The notes: generated from the letters alone by a model not told the origin. 64,000 bases of DNA from Lentisphaerota bacterium (GCA_015061745.1 SUWB01000003.1:62001-126000), one strand, 5' to 3'; shown: positions 43,655 through 53,368, counted from the first letter of the stretch. Numbers and translations: made by a program.

Positions 43655-45427
43655 TTACATAACCTCTGGCACCTGAATGGTCAAAGTATTGAGTCCGTCT
43701 GTCAGAACTTGACGAACAGCCTGAGCCAGCTTGACACGGCCGGGGATCAGCTCAGGAGCAGCCGTCAACACAGGGCATTCACGGTAAAAAGCGTTGAAAC
43801 TCTTGGCAAGATCCAGCAGATAATCCACCACACCGGAACAGTCACGCTTTTCACCTGCCGTATGGAGTACGGAAGGATAGTAAAAGAGCTTCACAGCCAG
43901 ATCCCTTTCTGCGGGGTGATCGTGCAGACTCCAGTTCGCCGTTCCTCCGGCAAGACCTCTTTCGGCAAGTTTCCGTTCAATGGATCCCACCCGGGCACAG
44001 ACATACTGAACGTAGGGACCGGTATCACCTTCAAAGCGCAAACTGGCCTGAGGATCGAAAATCATCGTGGTCTTGGGATTGAATTTCAAAAGCATAAACT
44101 TGAGAGCTCCCAAACCGATGATCTCGCCGCGGCGTTTGAGTTCCTCCTGAGAAAGTTCAGGATTCCGTTCTGCACAAGCGGCGGCAGCCAGATTGGACAT
44201 TTCATCAAACAAATCATCGGCATCCACAACCGTTCCCTCACGGCTTTTCATCTTGCCGCTGGGCAGATTGACCATACCGTAGGAAAGATGAAAACAACGC
44301 TGAGCCCAGTCATATCCCAGACGGTTAAGCATTTCAAAAAGCATCTTGAAGTGAAGATTCTGTTCATCGCCCACCACCCAGATCAACTCCTCAGGGGTGT
44401 AATCGTTGAATTTCCGCAAAGTTGTTCCCAGGTCCTGAGTGATGTAAACGCTGGTTCCGTCAGAACGCAGAACGACTTTAGTTCCCATCTTGCCCAGATC
44501 GCAGATGACAGCACCGTCTTCACGCTTGGTAAAAACGCCCTTGTCAAGTCCCTGCTGTACCACGTCCTTACCAAGCAGATAGGTCTGGCTTTCAAGGTAA
44601 GTATGGTCAAAGTTGATGCCCATACGGGTATAGGTTTCGGCAAAACCTTTGAAAACCCAGGAGTTCATCTTTTCCCAAAGCTGCCGTACTTCAGCATCAC
44701 CTGCTTCCCACTTGCGGAGCATTTCCTGTGCGGCCTGCCCCAACTCAGTTTCGAGGAAAAGTTCATCCTTATCTTTATCAGCCCATTCAGGATGAGCTTT
44801 GCGGACTTCGTCGATCTCCTTTGAAAGCTCAGTATTGAACTTCACATAGAAATCCCCCACCAGGTGATCCCCCTTTTTACCGCAGCTTTCAGGGGTGACT
44901 CCTTCGCCGAAACGTTCATAGGCCAGCATTGATTTGCAGATATGGATACCCCGGTCATTGACCAGATTGATCTCAATGACATCGTGGCCGATACGCTTGA
45001 GCAGAGCCCCCAAGGTCATTCCCAGAGTATTGTTGCGGACGTGTCCCAAATGCTGGGGCTTGTTGGTATTGGGAGCGGAAAATTCGATCAGCACCCGGCG
45101 GCGCAGATTTTCAGGCAGAGTAACTCTGCTCAAAAGAGCGTCCACATCAGCGGCTCCTGAGGCAAAGAGGGCGGCAGGAGTCAGGGTAATATTCACAAAC
45201 GCTTTTACTGCGGTAACTTTTGCGATATCTTCGTGAGAATTGAGGAACTCGGTCACTGCGGCCACAGCCCCATTCGGACCGCCGCAATATTTAGCGATCC
45301 GGAAACAATTGATGGTAAAATCCCCATCCTGTCCCGGAGGACAAGCTTCAAGGGCAAGAGCATTTTCAGCAGGAAAAGCGGGGAACTTTGACCGCAAAGC
45401 GGCCTGCAAATCATCAAGGAACTTCAT
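43655..45427 (-). CDS. argS: Arginyl-tRNA synthetase
   Basis: 590 residues, class I synthetase. The HIGH motif is HLGH in NKPQHLGHVRNN. The KMSKS region is replaced by GKMKSREGT, normal for ArgRS. The N-terminal Add-1 domain (1-110) and the C-terminal anticodon domain with YVCARVGSIERK (DALR type) are present. It charges tRNA-Arg in the cytoplasm. It sits between manA and the S66 peptidase in one minus-strand run with gaps of 3 and 16 bases. The length fits bacterial ArgRS. Confidence 0.95.
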   Translation of the reverse strand: MKFLDDLQAALRSKFPAFPAENALALEACPPGQDGDFTINCFRIAKYCGGPNGAVAAVTEFLNSHEDIAKVTAVKAFVNITLTPAALFASGAADVDALLSRVTLPENLRRRVLIEFSAPNTNKPQHLGHVRNNTLGMTLGALLKRIGHDVIEINLVNDRGIHICKSMLAYERFGEGVTPESCGKKGDHLVGDFYVKFNTELSKEIDEVRKAHPEWADKDKDELFLETELGQAAQEMLRKWEAGDAEVRQLWEKMNSWVFKGFAETYTRMGINFDHTYLESQTYLLGKDVVQQGLDKGVFTKREDGAVICDLGKMGTKVVLRSDGTSVYITQDLGTTLRKFNDYTPEELIWVVGDEQNLHFKMLFEMLNRLGYDWAQRCFHLSYGMVNLPSGKMKSREGTVVDADDLFDEMSNLAAAACAERNPELSQEELKRRGEIIGLGALKFMLLKFNPKTTMIFDPQASLRFEGDTGPYVQYVCARVGSIERKLAERGLAGGTANWSLHDHPAERDLAVKLFYYPSVLHTAGEKRDCSGVVDYLLDLAKSFNAFYRECPVLTAAPELIPGRVKLAQAVRQVLTDGLNTLTIQVPEVM

Positions 45428-45443
45428 AAGATATATCTTTCTT

Positions 45444-46457
45444 TTACAAGGTTGTTTTCAAAACAGTTGTTTCCCCGTCATCCATAGGATTGAGGCGGTA
45501 CCGTCCAAAGGCAGCAGGAATAAGGCAGCTGCGGCCGATTTCAAGTTCACAGCACAATTCACGATCTTCACTTTCAATGGCAACTTTACCATTGATGGCG
45601 GTGATAATGTGAAAACTGCCGTCAACAGAGGTGTCATCGCGCCATTCAGTAACAAGACGCAGCTCACTGACACGGAAATACTGAGATTTATTCACAAGTT
45701 GATACTTGCGGTTAAAATTGGCTTGTCCGGTAACACCGGGAATACGGGGCGTATTGCGGTTGAAAAAATCAGTAGCCTGCATACCTTTGTCCAAATGCAG
45801 CTCCCGGGATTTTCCCTCAGCATCAACCCGGCCCCAGTCACTCAACCGGTAGGTTGTATCGCTGTTCTGCTGGATTTCAAGCAGCAGATTGCCTCCGCCG
45901 ATAGCGTGAAGCACTCCGGCAGTGATGTAATAGGCATCTCCCGGGACAGAACGGTGACACTGAAGCAGATTTTCGATTTCAGGAGAATTCACCAACTCCA
46001 TAAACTGCAGCTTGGTTGCTTTTGAACTCAATCCGGCCATAATCTGAGCACCTTTGCGGGCAGCAATAACGTACCACATTTCAGTTTTGGGCTCTGAACC
46101 GTCTGCAAAACGGCGGCATACCTGTTCATCAGGATGAACCTGAAGACTCAGACGTTCACCGGCATCAATGAGTTTTATAAGCAGAGGGAACCGCTTGGTA
46201 TCAAGAGCTTTACTGCCAATAAGGTTGCGTCCGTAATGACGGACAAGCTCAGAAAGGGGGACCCCCGCCAACTCACCTTCAGCAACCACACTTTCGGCCC
46301 CCGGACGATCTGAAATTTCCCAGGCTTCACCGGTTTTGATTCCGGCGGGCGTTTCTCTTTTGAGCAGCTCACTCATCAAAGTACCGCCCCAGATGCGTTC
46401 CTGATATACAGGAATGAATTTCAGGGGGGCAAGATTATTGATTTCCGGAAAATTCAT
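45444..46457 (-). CDS. manA: Class I mannose-6-phosphate isomerase
   Basis: 337 residues, cytoplasmic cupin enzyme interconverting mannose-6-phosphate and fructose-6-phosphate. Zinc ligands are recognisable in LSLQVHPDEQ (Gln, His), KTEMWYV (Glu) and the later His of GVLHAIGGG. The size and the N-terminal RIWGG match the short Bacillus-type class I form. Its ATG shares one base with the stop of the thioesterase gene (TAATG) and is preceded by GAGGAGG, so it is coupled. It links mannose or mannan use to glycolysis. Confidence 0.93.
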   Translation of the reverse strand: MNFPEINNLAPLKFIPVYQERIWGGTLMSELLKRETPAGIKTGEAWEISDRPGAESVVAEGELAGVPLSELVRHYGRNLIGSKALDTKRFPLLIKLIDAGERLSLQVHPDEQVCRRFADGSEPKTEMWYVIAARKGAQIMAGLSSKATKLQFMELVNSPEIENLLQCHRSVPGDAYYITAGVLHAIGGGNLLLEIQQNSDTTYRLSDWGRVDAEGKSRELHLDKGMQATDFFNRNTPRIPGVTGQANFNRKYQLVNKSQYFRVSELRLVTEWRDDTSVDGSFHIITAINGKVAIESEDRELCCELEIGRSCLIPAAFGRYRLNPMDDGETTVLKTTL

Positions 46458-46870
46458 TATGATTCCTCCTCTACACTGTATTTACGGCAGATTTCCACAA
46501 ACTCCGGATCCAATCTGCAAACCCGGAGATTCACGGCATCCACAGCTCCCAGCACCACATATCCTTCAGCCAGCAGAACGCCGTCACGCATAACTTTGGT
46601 GATGATCTTGATTTTCACCCGGGAAATTTCAGCCACTGCCGACTGAAAGGTCAGCAGATCATCATATCTTGCCGGAGCGTGATAACGGCAATTGGCTTCA
46701 ATGACCATAAGAAGCCAGCCCCGACGTTCAAGTTCACTGTAAGGCAAGCCGCAATCCCGGAGCATTTCAGTCCGGGAACGTTCAAAAAATTCGAGGTAAT
46801 TTCCGTAGTAGACCACCGCCATTTGGTCAGTGTCACCGTATGAGACGCGATAGGTGGATTCGTGATACAT
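46457..46870 (-). CDS. YbgC-type acyl-CoA thioesterase
   Basis: 137 residues from the ATG at 46870; a TTG three codons upstream is an alternative. It is a hot-dog fold, with the catalytic Asp in YGDTDQMAVVYYGNYLEFFE, the hallmark of the YbgC/4-hydroxybenzoyl-CoA thioesterase group. It hydrolyses short or medium acyl-CoA; in some bacteria it associates with the Tol-Pal envelope system, but no tol gene is nearby. It lies between cmk (15-base gap) and manA (1-base overlap). Confidence 0.9.
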   Translation of the reverse strand: MYHESTYRVSYGDTDQMAVVYYGNYLEFFERSRTEMLRDCGLPYSELERRGWLLMVIEANCRYHAPARYDDLLTFQSAVAEISRVKIKIITKVMRDGVLLAEGYVVLGAVDAVNLRVCRLDPEFVEICRKYSVEEES

Positions 46871-46885
46871 AAGTCTCAACCTCTG

Positions 46886-47536
46886 TCAGCAATTTTTCTG
46901 TTTGATCACAGCGGCAATGGCATCAACAGTTTCCTCAAGAGAGAGATCTGAACAGTCGACAACAACAGCATCATCAGCCGCTTTAAGAGGTGCAGTCGCC
47001 CGGGTGGAATCCTGAAGATCCCGGGCTTCGATTTCTTTTTGGATACTTTCCAATGTGGCACCAGGAGCACATTCACCTTGAGCGAGACGCCTTCCGGCAC
47101 GTACTGCAGCCGATGCCGTGAGAAAAATCTTGACTTTGGCATCAGGGAAAATCACCGTTCCGATGTCCCGTCCTTCCATAACGATCCACTGCCCGTCAGC
47201 ACTTGAACGCTGCACGGGAAGCAGAAATTCCCTGACAAAAGGAATCTTTGCCACGGCACTGGCACCTGCGGCACATTCGGGAGCACGCAAATTTTCCCCT
47301 GGATCAACGCCATTGAGAAGCAATCTTGCGCCGTCAAAAGCAAGGGAAATATGCTCTAAATCCTCCGGAGTGATATTTTCCGGGGCCACATTCATTTGCA
47401 GGAGTGCATAGGCTATTGCCCGGTAAAGACTGCCTGTATTGATATGAACAAAATTCATTCTGGCGGCAAGGGCTTTTGCTACACTGCTCTTTCCTGCTCC
47501 GGCAGGCCCGTCGATAGCTACGACTGTTGAACTCAT
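46886..47536 (-). CDS. cmk: Cytidylate kinase
   Basis: 216 residues from the ATG at 47536, 8 bases after AGGAG; GTG or ATG codons 2-3 residues earlier are possible. The P-loop is GPAGAGKSS, preceded by VVAIDG. INTGSLYRAIAY matches the CMP-binding region, and VMEGRDIGTVIFPDAKVK is the Cmk signature. It phosphorylates CMP and dCMP with ATP. It starts a new transcription unit after the secY terminator, together with ybgC, manA, argS and the S66 gene. Confidence 0.95.
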   Translation of the reverse strand: MSSTVVAIDGPAGAGKSSVAKALAARMNFVHINTGSLYRAIAYALLQMNVAPENITPEDLEHISLAFDGARLLLNGVDPGENLRAPECAAGASAVAKIPFVREFLLPVQRSSADGQWIVMEGRDIGTVIFPDAKVKIFLTASAAVRAGRRLAQGECAPGATLESIQKEIEARDLQDSTRATAPLKAADDAVVVDCSDLSLEETVDAIAAVIKQKNC

Positions 47537-47552
47537 ATTCATCACTCCTGAT

Positions 47553-47597
47553 AAAAAAAGTCCGACCTGATTGTTTGAGAAACAATCCGCCGGACTT
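47553..47597 (-). terminator. Rho-independent terminator of the ribosomal-protein operon
   Basis: On the minus strand AAGTCCG pairs with CGGACTT, with an inner GATTGTTT/AAACAATC stem, and runs into seven T. It lies between secY and cmk. Confidence 0.92.
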
Positions 47598-47618
47598 GTA
47601 TTGAAAAATTCGTGCGGA

Positions 47619-48992
47619 TTAATGTCCGCTGCGGCTCTTGAGACGTCCGCTCTTCAAGAATCCTTCATAGTGACGCATCGTCAAATGGGATTCCAACTGA
47701 CTCATAGTGTCGAGAACGACCCCCACCATAATCAGCAAGCTGGTACCTCCGAAGAACTGAGCAACCATAAAGGGAATATCAAATTTACTGTAAAGGAACA
47801 TCGGGAAAAGTGCCAGAACCAGCAGGAACACAGCCCCGCCTGCGGTAACCCGGGTCATTGTGGCATCCAGGAAGTCAGCAGTGGGCTGTCCGGGACTGAT
47901 ACCGGGGATGTAGGAACTTTCCTTTTTCAAATTGTCAGCGATCTGCAGGGGGTTGAACTGATTGGCAACCCAGAAGAAGCAGAACACAAGAATCAGGATA
48001 CCGTAAACAATCATATATCCGGCACCATCCTGACGGAACATCGTAGTCAAAGTGATCCAGACGCCGCCGTATTTGGAAGCCAAAGTCTGGAAGATAAATT
48101 CAGGAACCATCATAATGGCACCGGCAAAGATGATGGGCATCACATTGGCAAAGTTGACCTTGAGAGGCATATAAGTAGAGCCGGTATTCATACTCTTGCC
48201 GACGGTTTTGCGAATCATCTGAATGGGCACTCTGCGGTAGCCCTGAGAAAGCAGGATCGTAGCAGCTGTCACGGCACAGAAAACAACCATAAGGAGCAGC
48301 AGCTGCACAGGACCGAAGGTGACACCACCGGGAGTTTTTCCTGAAGAAGCCATCTGCACCAGCTCAACGATGGAGTGGGGGAGTCTGGAAACAATACCAA
48401 TGGTGATAATCAGAGACACACCATTACCGATACCACGCTCAGTAATCTGTTCACCGAGCCACATAAAAACCATAGTCGTACAGGTCAGAACAACAGTATT
48501 GACCAGAACGAATACAGTGCTGTTGCCAACAAAAAGAGGAGATGCAGGAGCAGGCAGACCGATACGGGTGGGATCGATCATTGCCATAGTGACCATAATG
48601 CCCTGAATGAGACAGACGGCAATGGTCAGATAACGTGTCCACTGGGTGATTTTTGCCCGGCCGGACTCGCCTTCACGCTGGATTTTTTCGAGCTGCGGCA
48701 AAACAGGAACCAACAGCTGCATAATGATTGATGCGGTAATATAGGGCATAATACCCAGAGCCCCCAATGCAAAGTGAGTCAAGGCACCACCAGAGAAAAC
48801 GTCGATCATCCCCATCACACCGCCTGCGTTCTTGGCAGCCATACTCTGCATAAAATTTTCCAGAGCCGCAGGATCAACTCCAGGGCACGGAATGCTGCTT
48901 GCGAACCGGACCAGAACAATAATCAGCGCAGTGAAAAGCAGACGGGTACGCAGCTCTTTGACTTTGAAAACATTGAGAAATGCCCGCAACAT
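47619..48992 (-). CDS. secY: Preprotein translocase subunit SecY
   Basis: 457 residues with ten predicted membrane helices; it forms the central pore of the Sec channel. Family landmarks are RLLFTALIIVLVRFASSIPC with PGVD after it (helix 1), the plug region rich in Gly and Ala, GIGNGVSLIITIGIVSRLP, and the late FYSKFD-like loop LYSKFDIPFMVAQFFGGTSL. It is the last gene of the ribosomal operon, downstream of rplO by 83 bases holding a strong hairpin, and it is closed by a terminator. The usual followers adk, map and infA are absent here. Confidence 0.96.
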   Translation of the reverse strand: MLRAFLNVFKVKELRTRLLFTALIIVLVRFASSIPCPGVDPAALENFMQSMAAKNAGGVMGMIDVFSGGALTHFALGALGIMPYITASIIMQLLVPVLPQLEKIQREGESGRAKITQWTRYLTIAVCLIQGIMVTMAMIDPTRIGLPAPASPLFVGNSTVFVLVNTVVLTCTTMVFMWLGEQITERGIGNGVSLIITIGIVSRLPHSIVELVQMASSGKTPGGVTFGPVQLLLLMVVFCAVTAATILLSQGYRRVPIQMIRKTVGKSMNTGSTYMPLKVNFANVMPIIFAGAIMMVPEFIFQTLASKYGGVWITLTTMFRQDGAGYMIVYGILILVFCFFWVANQFNPLQIADNLKKESSYIPGISPGQPTADFLDATMTRVTAGGAVFLLVLALFPMFLYSKFDIPFMVAQFFGGTSLLIMVGVVLDTMSQLESHLTMRHYEGFLKSGRLKSRSGH

Positions 48993-49030
48993 ATTGATTT
49001 AATTTCTTTCGTTTAGGTTTTAACTAATAC

Positions 49031-49060
49031 TCCGGGACACCGGAAAACCGGTGTCCCGGA
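49031..49060. promoter_or_regulatory. Perfect hairpin between rplO and secY
   Basis: TCCGGGACACCGG pairs perfectly with CCGGTGTCCCGGA around a four-base loop. There is no U-run after it on the minus strand, so it is not an ordinary terminator. It may be a processing or attenuation signal, or simply a stabilising stem. Confidence 0.75.
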
Positions 49061-49075
49061 AACTCGCTCAAGGTC

Positions 49076-49522
49076 TTAACCGATCACTTCGGTTTTGCCT
49101 CCGGCAGCTTCGATCTTGGCGATCGCAGCCTGAGAGAAAGCTTCAGCCTTGACAGTAACAGCTTTGGTGATTTCGCCATTGGCCAGAATCTTGATGGGCA
49201 AAGCAGCTTTGCCCAGAAGGCTCTTGGCACGCAGGGTTTCAGCGTTGACTTCTTCGCCTGCGTTAAAGTTTTTCTCAATGACGCTCAAGTTCACCAACTG
49301 GAAAATAATCCGGTCGGCGTTCTTGAAACCCCGTTTCGGCAGACGCCGGAAAAGAGGAATCTGACCGCCCTCAAAGAAGGGACGGATAACCGCACCGGTA
49401 CGGGACTTCTGTCCCTTGTCGCCGCGTCCGGCAGTCTTTCCGAGTCCGGAGCTGTCGCCGCGACCAACCCGCTTGCGTTCCTTGCGGGAGCCGGGAGCCG
49501 GTTTCATATCATGCAGTTTCAT
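49076..49522 (-). CDS. rplO: Large-subunit ribosomal protein uL15
   Basis: 148 residues. The N-terminal basic extension MKLHDMKPAPGSRKERKRVG and the GRGDKGQKSRTGA segment are diagnostic. It binds 23S rRNA late in 50S assembly. It directly follows rpsE (17-base gap), leaving no room for rpmD, which lies between them in many bacteria. Confidence 0.97.
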   Translation of the reverse strand: MKLHDMKPAPGSRKERKRVGRGDSSGLGKTAGRGDKGQKSRTGAVIRPFFEGGQIPLFRRLPKRGFKNADRIIFQLVNLSVIEKNFNAGEEVNAETLRAKSLLGKAALPIKILANGEITKAVTVKAEAFSQAAIAKIEAAGGKTEVIG

Positions 49523-49539
49523 AATTCAAAACTCCGACA

Positions 49540-50073
49540 TTAGTTGTTTTCGGTTTCCGCCGGAGCTTTCTCCGGCATAGCCAGACCGCGCTTTGCATAG
49601 ACAGCTTCACGGGTGGTGAGAGCTGCGATTGCAGCAAAAGTAGCCTTGGCCACGTTGATGGAATTGGACGCACCGAGAGACTTGGCGAGCACGTCTTTCA
49701 CGCCGGCAAGCTCAAGGATGGCGCGCATTGCGCCGCCGGCGATCAAACCGGTACCGTGGCTTGCAGGACGGAGAAGAACGCGAGCACCGCCGAATTTGCA
49801 CTCAATTTCATGAGGGATGGTATCGCCATTCATAGGAATGGTGACCAAATTCTTGTGCGCAGCCTCGCTGCCCTTGCGGATAGCGTCTGAAACTTCATTA
49901 GCTTTGCCGTAGCCGTAGCCGACCCGGCCATTACGGTTGCCCACCACGACCAGCGCGCCGAAACTCATATTTTTGCCGCCTTTGACGACCTTGGCGCTGC
50001 GGTTGATGGAGATCACATTTTCATCGAACTCGCTGACGAAAGCGGGTTCGTTGTCACGTTCACGTCTTGCCAT
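49540..50073 (-). CDS. rpsE: Small-subunit ribosomal protein uS5
   Basis: 177 residues. [20 protein letters not shown] and [20 protein letters not shown] are the S5 double-stranded RNA-binding signature, followed by the C-terminal [17 protein letters not shown] region. It takes part in decoding fidelity and the mRNA entry channel. AAGGATAAGG lies before the start. It is 17 bases after rplR. Confidence 0.97.
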   Translation of the reverse strand: MARRERDNEPAFVSEFDENVISINRSAKVVKGGKNMSFGALVVVGNRNGRVGYGYGKANEVSDAIRKGSEAAHKNLVTIPMNGDTIPHEIECKFGGARVLLRPASHGTGLIAGGAMRAILELAGVKDVLAKSLGASNSINVAKATFAAIAALTTREAVYAKRGLAMPEKAPAETENN

Positions 50074-50090
50074 ATTCCGTTCCCTTATCC

Positions 50091-50456
50091 TTAGAACTTG
50101 AGACCATTCTCACGGGCAGCTTCGGCGATAGCCTTGATGCGGCCGTGATACTTGTAACCGGAACGGTCAAAGACCACTTCGGTAATGTTGGCGGCCTTGG
50201 CAGCCTCGGCAGCGAGTTTGCCCAGCAGCTTGGCACCATCCATATTGGGACGGTTGTTTTCATCAGCCTTGAAGGCGGAGCTCAAGCTGGAGGTCGCAGC
50301 CAGAGTACGGCCGGCGACATCATCGATGAACTGACAATAAATGTTGTTCGTCGTAATGCTGACACAGAATCTCGGACGGGCAGCCGTACCGGAAATCTTG
50401 AGACGAATCCGGTTGTGACGGCGTGCGCGCTGAGTTTTTTTATCGATTTGAGACAT
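50091..50456 (-). CDS. rplR: Large-subunit ribosomal protein uL18
   Basis: 121 residues from the ATG at 50456, which follows AAGGAG at a spacing of 9; an in-frame start seven codons earlier would include that site. [20 protein letters not shown] and the end [24 protein letters not shown] are typical of L18, which binds 5S rRNA with uL5 and bL25. Confidence 0.96.
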   Translation of the reverse strand: MSQIDKKTQRARRHNRIRLKISGTAARPRFCVSITTNNIYCQFIDDVAGRTLAATSSLSSAFKADENNRPNMDGAKLLGKLAAEAAKAANITEVVFDRSGYKYHGRIKAIAEAARENGLKF

Positions 50457-50486
50457 TTTATGCTTCTCCTTAAGCAAACGCGGCTA

Positions 50487-51023
50487 TTAACCGGCAGATT
50501 TGCCTTCCTTCAGAATGATGCGTTCATCCACATAGCGGATGCCCTTGCCCTTGTAGGGTTCCGGGGGACGGAAACGACGGATCTGAGCGGCGGTTTCACC
50601 GACCAGCTGCTTATCGATTCCCTCAATAATCATCTTGTTTTCGGGGGTGACGGTCAGCTTGATCTCTTTGGGAACTTCAAACTCAATAACGTGAGAGTAA
50701 CCCAGATTGAGAGTCAACTTGGAACCGGCCAGGGAGGCTTTGTAACCAACACCAACGATGGCAAGTTCTTTCTTGAAACCGGCAGTAACGCCGATGACCA
50801 TATTGTTGATCAAGCTGCGGGTCAGGCCGTGCATAGCGTTGGCCTGGCGGGTATCGTCTTTAGGAGTGACGATAATATCATTGCCTTCCACAGCGGCGGT
50901 GACGTGGGGAGGGAGTTCCAGTGTCAGTTTGCCCTTGGGGCCTTCCACTGTCACAACCTTATCCGCCACGGCGAACTTGACGCCGGCAGGGAGTGCGATA
51001 GGTTTCTTACCAATGCGTGACAT
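50487..51023 (-). CDS. rplF: Large-subunit ribosomal protein uL6
   Basis: 178 residues. MSRIGKKPIALPAGV opens the protein, and the conserved end reads RFRPPEPYKGKGIRYVDE. Two L6 beta-alpha domains are complete. It lies near the factor-binding site of the 50S subunit. It stands between rpsH and rplR, in normal spc-operon order. Confidence 0.97.
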   Translation of the reverse strand: MSRIGKKPIALPAGVKFAVADKVVTVEGPKGKLTLELPPHVTAAVEGNDIIVTPKDDTRQANAMHGLTRSLINNMVIGVTAGFKKELAIVGVGYKASLAGSKLTLNLGYSHVIEFEVPKEIKLTVTPENKMIIEGIDKQLVGETAAQIRRFRPPEPYKGKGIRYVDERIILKEGKSAG

Positions 51024-51049
51024 TTTAATAATTCCTTATTCGCGCACGA

Positions 51050-51445
51050 TTACCAGACGTAGCAAATGATTTCACCGCCGACGTTTTCAGCTTTCGCCTT
51101 GCGTCCGGAGATGATACCTTTGGGGGTGCTCAAGACCACGATACCGAGACCGTTGCGGACACGGGGGATTTCCGCGCAACCGCAGTGGACACGGCAGGAG
51201 GGTTTTGAAACACGCTCCAAACCGGCAATGACCGGCTTGCCGCCATAATATTTGATTTCAATTCCGAGAGTGCGCTTTGCGCCTTCTCCGGAAACAGCAA
51301 AGTCACCGATGTACCCTTCTTCTTTGAGAACGGCGGCAATAGCAGCCTTCTCATTTGAAGCGGGCATAGCGATTTTTTTCAACCCAGCCGCACCGGCATT
51401 GCGGATGCGGGTGAGCATATCGGCGATGGGATCCTGCATACTCAT
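51050..51445 (-). CDS. rpsH: Small-subunit ribosomal protein uS8
   Basis: 131 residues. [16 protein letters not shown] and the end [19 protein letters not shown] are S8 signatures. It binds the central domain of 16S rRNA; in E. coli it represses the spc operon by binding mRNA, which has not been shown here. A second ATG two codons in is an alternative start. Confidence 0.97.
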   Translation of the reverse strand: MSMQDPIADMLTRIRNAGAAGLKKIAMPASNEKAAIAAVLKEEGYIGDFAVSGEGAKRTLGIEIKYYGGKPVIAGLERVSKPSCRVHCGCAEIPRVRNGLGIVVLSTPKGIISGRKAKAENVGGEIICYVW

Positions 51446-51463
51446 TTTCTGCTTTCCTCCTGA

Positions 51464-51649
51464 TTACCAGCTGGCCTTGGTGACGCCGGGAATCTGACCT
51501 TTGGAGGCCAGTTCACGGAAACAAATGCGGCAGAGCTGGAACTTGCCGATATAGGCACGGGGACGGCCGCAAGCCCGGCAACGGGTATACTCCCGCACCT
51601 TGAACTTGTTGGGGCGGGCAGCCTTGACCATTAAACTCAATTTAGCCAT
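51464..51649 (-). CDS. rpsN: Small-subunit ribosomal protein uS14, zinc-binding type
   Basis: 61 residues, the short type Z form. The zinc ribbon is [20 protein letters not shown]. The short form is the common version outside Gram-negative enterics. It lies between rplE and rpsH with gaps of 18 bases each side, and AAGGAAAGGAA precedes it. Confidence 0.97.
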   Translation of the reverse strand: MAKLSLMVKAARPNKFKVREYTRCRACGRPRAYIGKFQLCRICFRELASKGQIPGVTKASW

Positions 51650-51667
51650 GATGACAAGTTCCTTTCC

Positions 51668-52204
51668 TTATTCCTCAAAGGGCATTTCCAACATACGGAG
51701 AAGTTCCATAGCGGCTGCATTATCCTTTGCGGTGGTCACAAAAGCGATGTTCACACCCAGGGGATATTTCAGTTTGTCCGCATCGACTTCGGTAAAGACT
51801 GAGGTATCACGGATACCCATATTGTAGTTACCGACTCCGTCAAACCCCTTCTTGGGGATACCGCGGAAGTCGCGCACACGCGGCAGAGCGTTGTGCACGA
51901 AGCGGTCCAGAAACTCATACATACGGTTGCCGCGCAGCGTAACCATAACGCCGGTCTGCATACCGACACGGAGTTTGAAGTTGGAAACGTTCTTGCGCGC
52001 CTTGGTAATGACAGGCTCCTGACCAGTCATAGCGGCCAGGTGCTTCTTGGCTTCGGTAAAACTGTCACGCTCGGCGTCAGAGGAGATACCGGTGGAGATG
52101 ACGATCTTCTCCAGTTTCGGAATGTCCATGACGTTGGCAATGTTCAGCTTTTCAGCCAGAGCCTTGCGCACTTCTTCCAGATATTTTTTCCTCATATCGG
52201 GCAT
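51668..52204 (-). CDS. rplE: Large-subunit ribosomal protein uL5
   Basis: 178 residues. Signatures are LEKIVISTGI, TKARKNVSNFKLR and GNYNMGIRDTSVF. It binds 5S rRNA and contacts tRNA in the P site. The start at 52204 follows GGAG that overlaps the end of rplX; an ATG three codons later is possible. Confidence 0.97.
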   Translation of the reverse strand: MPDMRKKYLEEVRKALAEKLNIANVMDIPKLEKIVISTGISSDAERDSFTEAKKHLAAMTGQEPVITKARKNVSNFKLRVGMQTGVMVTLRGNRMYEFLDRFVHNALPRVRDFRGIPKKGFDGVGNYNMGIRDTSVFTEVDADKLKYPLGVNIAFVTTAKDNAAAMELLRMLEMPFEE

Positions 52205-52210
52205 TTTAAC

Positions 52211-52462
52211 TTACTCCTGCGACTTCTTGTTCACATTGGAAACATGAACTGAAACGGACCGTTCGACCAAACCGCCATTGGGGTTGGCCTGGCTCTTGCG
52301 GATAGTGCGTTTGCCCATCTTGGCAGCGGCACCGGCGTTAGCCAGATTGAGAACCACACGATCCTTACCGGTCAGGATGGCAGCAACAGTGGCTTCCTCA
52401 CCCTTGAAGTTGCCGGCATTGACCACAACTTTGTCGCCTTTTTTGACGTGGTATTTTTTCAT
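52211..52462 (-). CDS. rplX: Large-subunit ribosomal protein uL24
   Basis: 83 residues. The KOW motif is [20 protein letters not shown], followed by the short basic tail [19 protein letters not shown]. It is an early assembly protein of the 50S subunit. It is shorter than the E. coli protein (about 104). Its first base overlaps the rplN stop. Confidence 0.96.
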   Translation of the reverse strand: MKKYHVKKGDKVVVNAGNFKGEEATVAAILTGKDRVVLNLANAGAAAKMGKRTIRKSQANPNGGLVERSVSVHVSNVNKKSQE

Positions 52463-52827
52463 TACAGCACCTCCGGCGCGAGAGAAATGATCTTCATGAA
52501 GTTCTTGTCGCGCAGTTCACGGGCCACAGGTCCGAAAATACGGCTGCCAATGGGGTTCTTGTCTTTGTCGATGAGCACAGCAGCGTTCTCATCAAAGCGC
52601 AAGTAAGAACCATCAGCACGGCGGATCTTCATCTTGGAGCGGACGATCACAGCCTTGACGCGCTGACCTTTTTTGACGGTGCCGTCGGGCAGAGCTTCCT
52701 CAACGGCAGCACTGACGATATCACCGACTACGGCGTGCTTTTTCTGCTGGCCGAGAACAGTGATCACCAGCAGGGACTTTGCCCCTGAGTTGTCGGCGAC
52801 CTCTAATATGGTTTGCATCTGAATCAT
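52462..52827 (-). CDS. rplN: Large-subunit ribosomal protein uL14
   Basis: 121 residues. [19 protein letters not shown] at the start and the end [19 protein letters not shown] are classical L14. It forms part of the intersubunit bridge. AAGGAACAAG precedes the start; rpsQ lies 32 bases upstream. Confidence 0.97.
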   Translation of the reverse strand: MIQMQTILEVADNSGAKSLLVITVLGQQKKHAVVGDIVSAAVEEALPDGTVKKGQRVKAVIVRSKMKIRRADGSYLRFDENAAVLIDKDKNPIGSRIFGPVARELRDKNFMKIISLAPEVL

Positions 52828-52859
52828 GATGACTTGTTCCTTACTCTTCCAGCGTTAAA

Positions 52860-53153
52860 TCAGGCCTCGACGGTGTCGTTAGAGATCGCATGGCTGATGA
52901 TCTCAACCAGACGCCACCGCTTGTTTTTGCTCAAGGGGCGGGTCTCGACGATCCGGACGGTATCACCGATCTTGGCTTCGTTATTCTCATCGTGAGCAGT
53001 AAAATTCTTGCTCACTTTGACGATCTTGTGATAGCGGGGATGGGCGGTACGGCGTTCGACTTTGACAACGATGGTCTTGTTCTGAACGTCACTGACCACA
53101 ACTCCGACCCGCTCCTTGCGGTTGCCGCGGACGGCTACAGTGGCTTCGCTCAT
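52860..53153 (-). CDS. rpsQ: Small-subunit ribosomal protein uS17
   Basis: 97 residues. [20 protein letters not shown] and the region [20 protein letters not shown] identify S17, an OB-fold protein binding 16S rRNA helix 11. The C-terminal tail is slightly longer than in E. coli. Its ATG overlaps the rpmC stop (ATGA). Confidence 0.97.
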   Translation of the reverse strand: MSEATVAVRGNRKERVGVVVSDVQNKTIVVKVERRTAHPRYHKIVKVSKNFTAHDENNEAKIGDTVRIVETRPLSKNKRWRLVEIISHAISNDTVEA

Positions 53154-53353
53154 GCTTTCACCTCTTTATTTTTCCGGGCAGTTGCTTCGGTCAGGCAGCG
53201 AGCGATATCGCGGCGCAGTTCCTTGACACGAGCTGTTTTTTCCAGCTGTCCGGTACGGGATTGAATCTTAAGATTCAGCTTTTCACGACGCATTTCAAGA
53301 ACCTTGGCGGCCAATTCTTCGTCGGTCAGCTTAACTATATCAACGTACTTCAT
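53150..53353 (-). CDS. rpmC: Large-subunit ribosomal protein uL29
   Basis: 67 residues of two helices. [20 protein letters not shown] and the end [16 protein letters not shown] are diagnostic. It lines the exit tunnel opening, near the site used by SRP and trigger factor. It lies between rplP and rpsQ. Confidence 0.96.
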   Translation of the reverse strand: MKYVDIVKLTDEELAAKVLEMRREKLNLKIQSRTGQLEKTARVKELRRDIARCLTEATARKNKEVKA

Positions 53354-53368
53354 TTGGGTTACCTGTTA

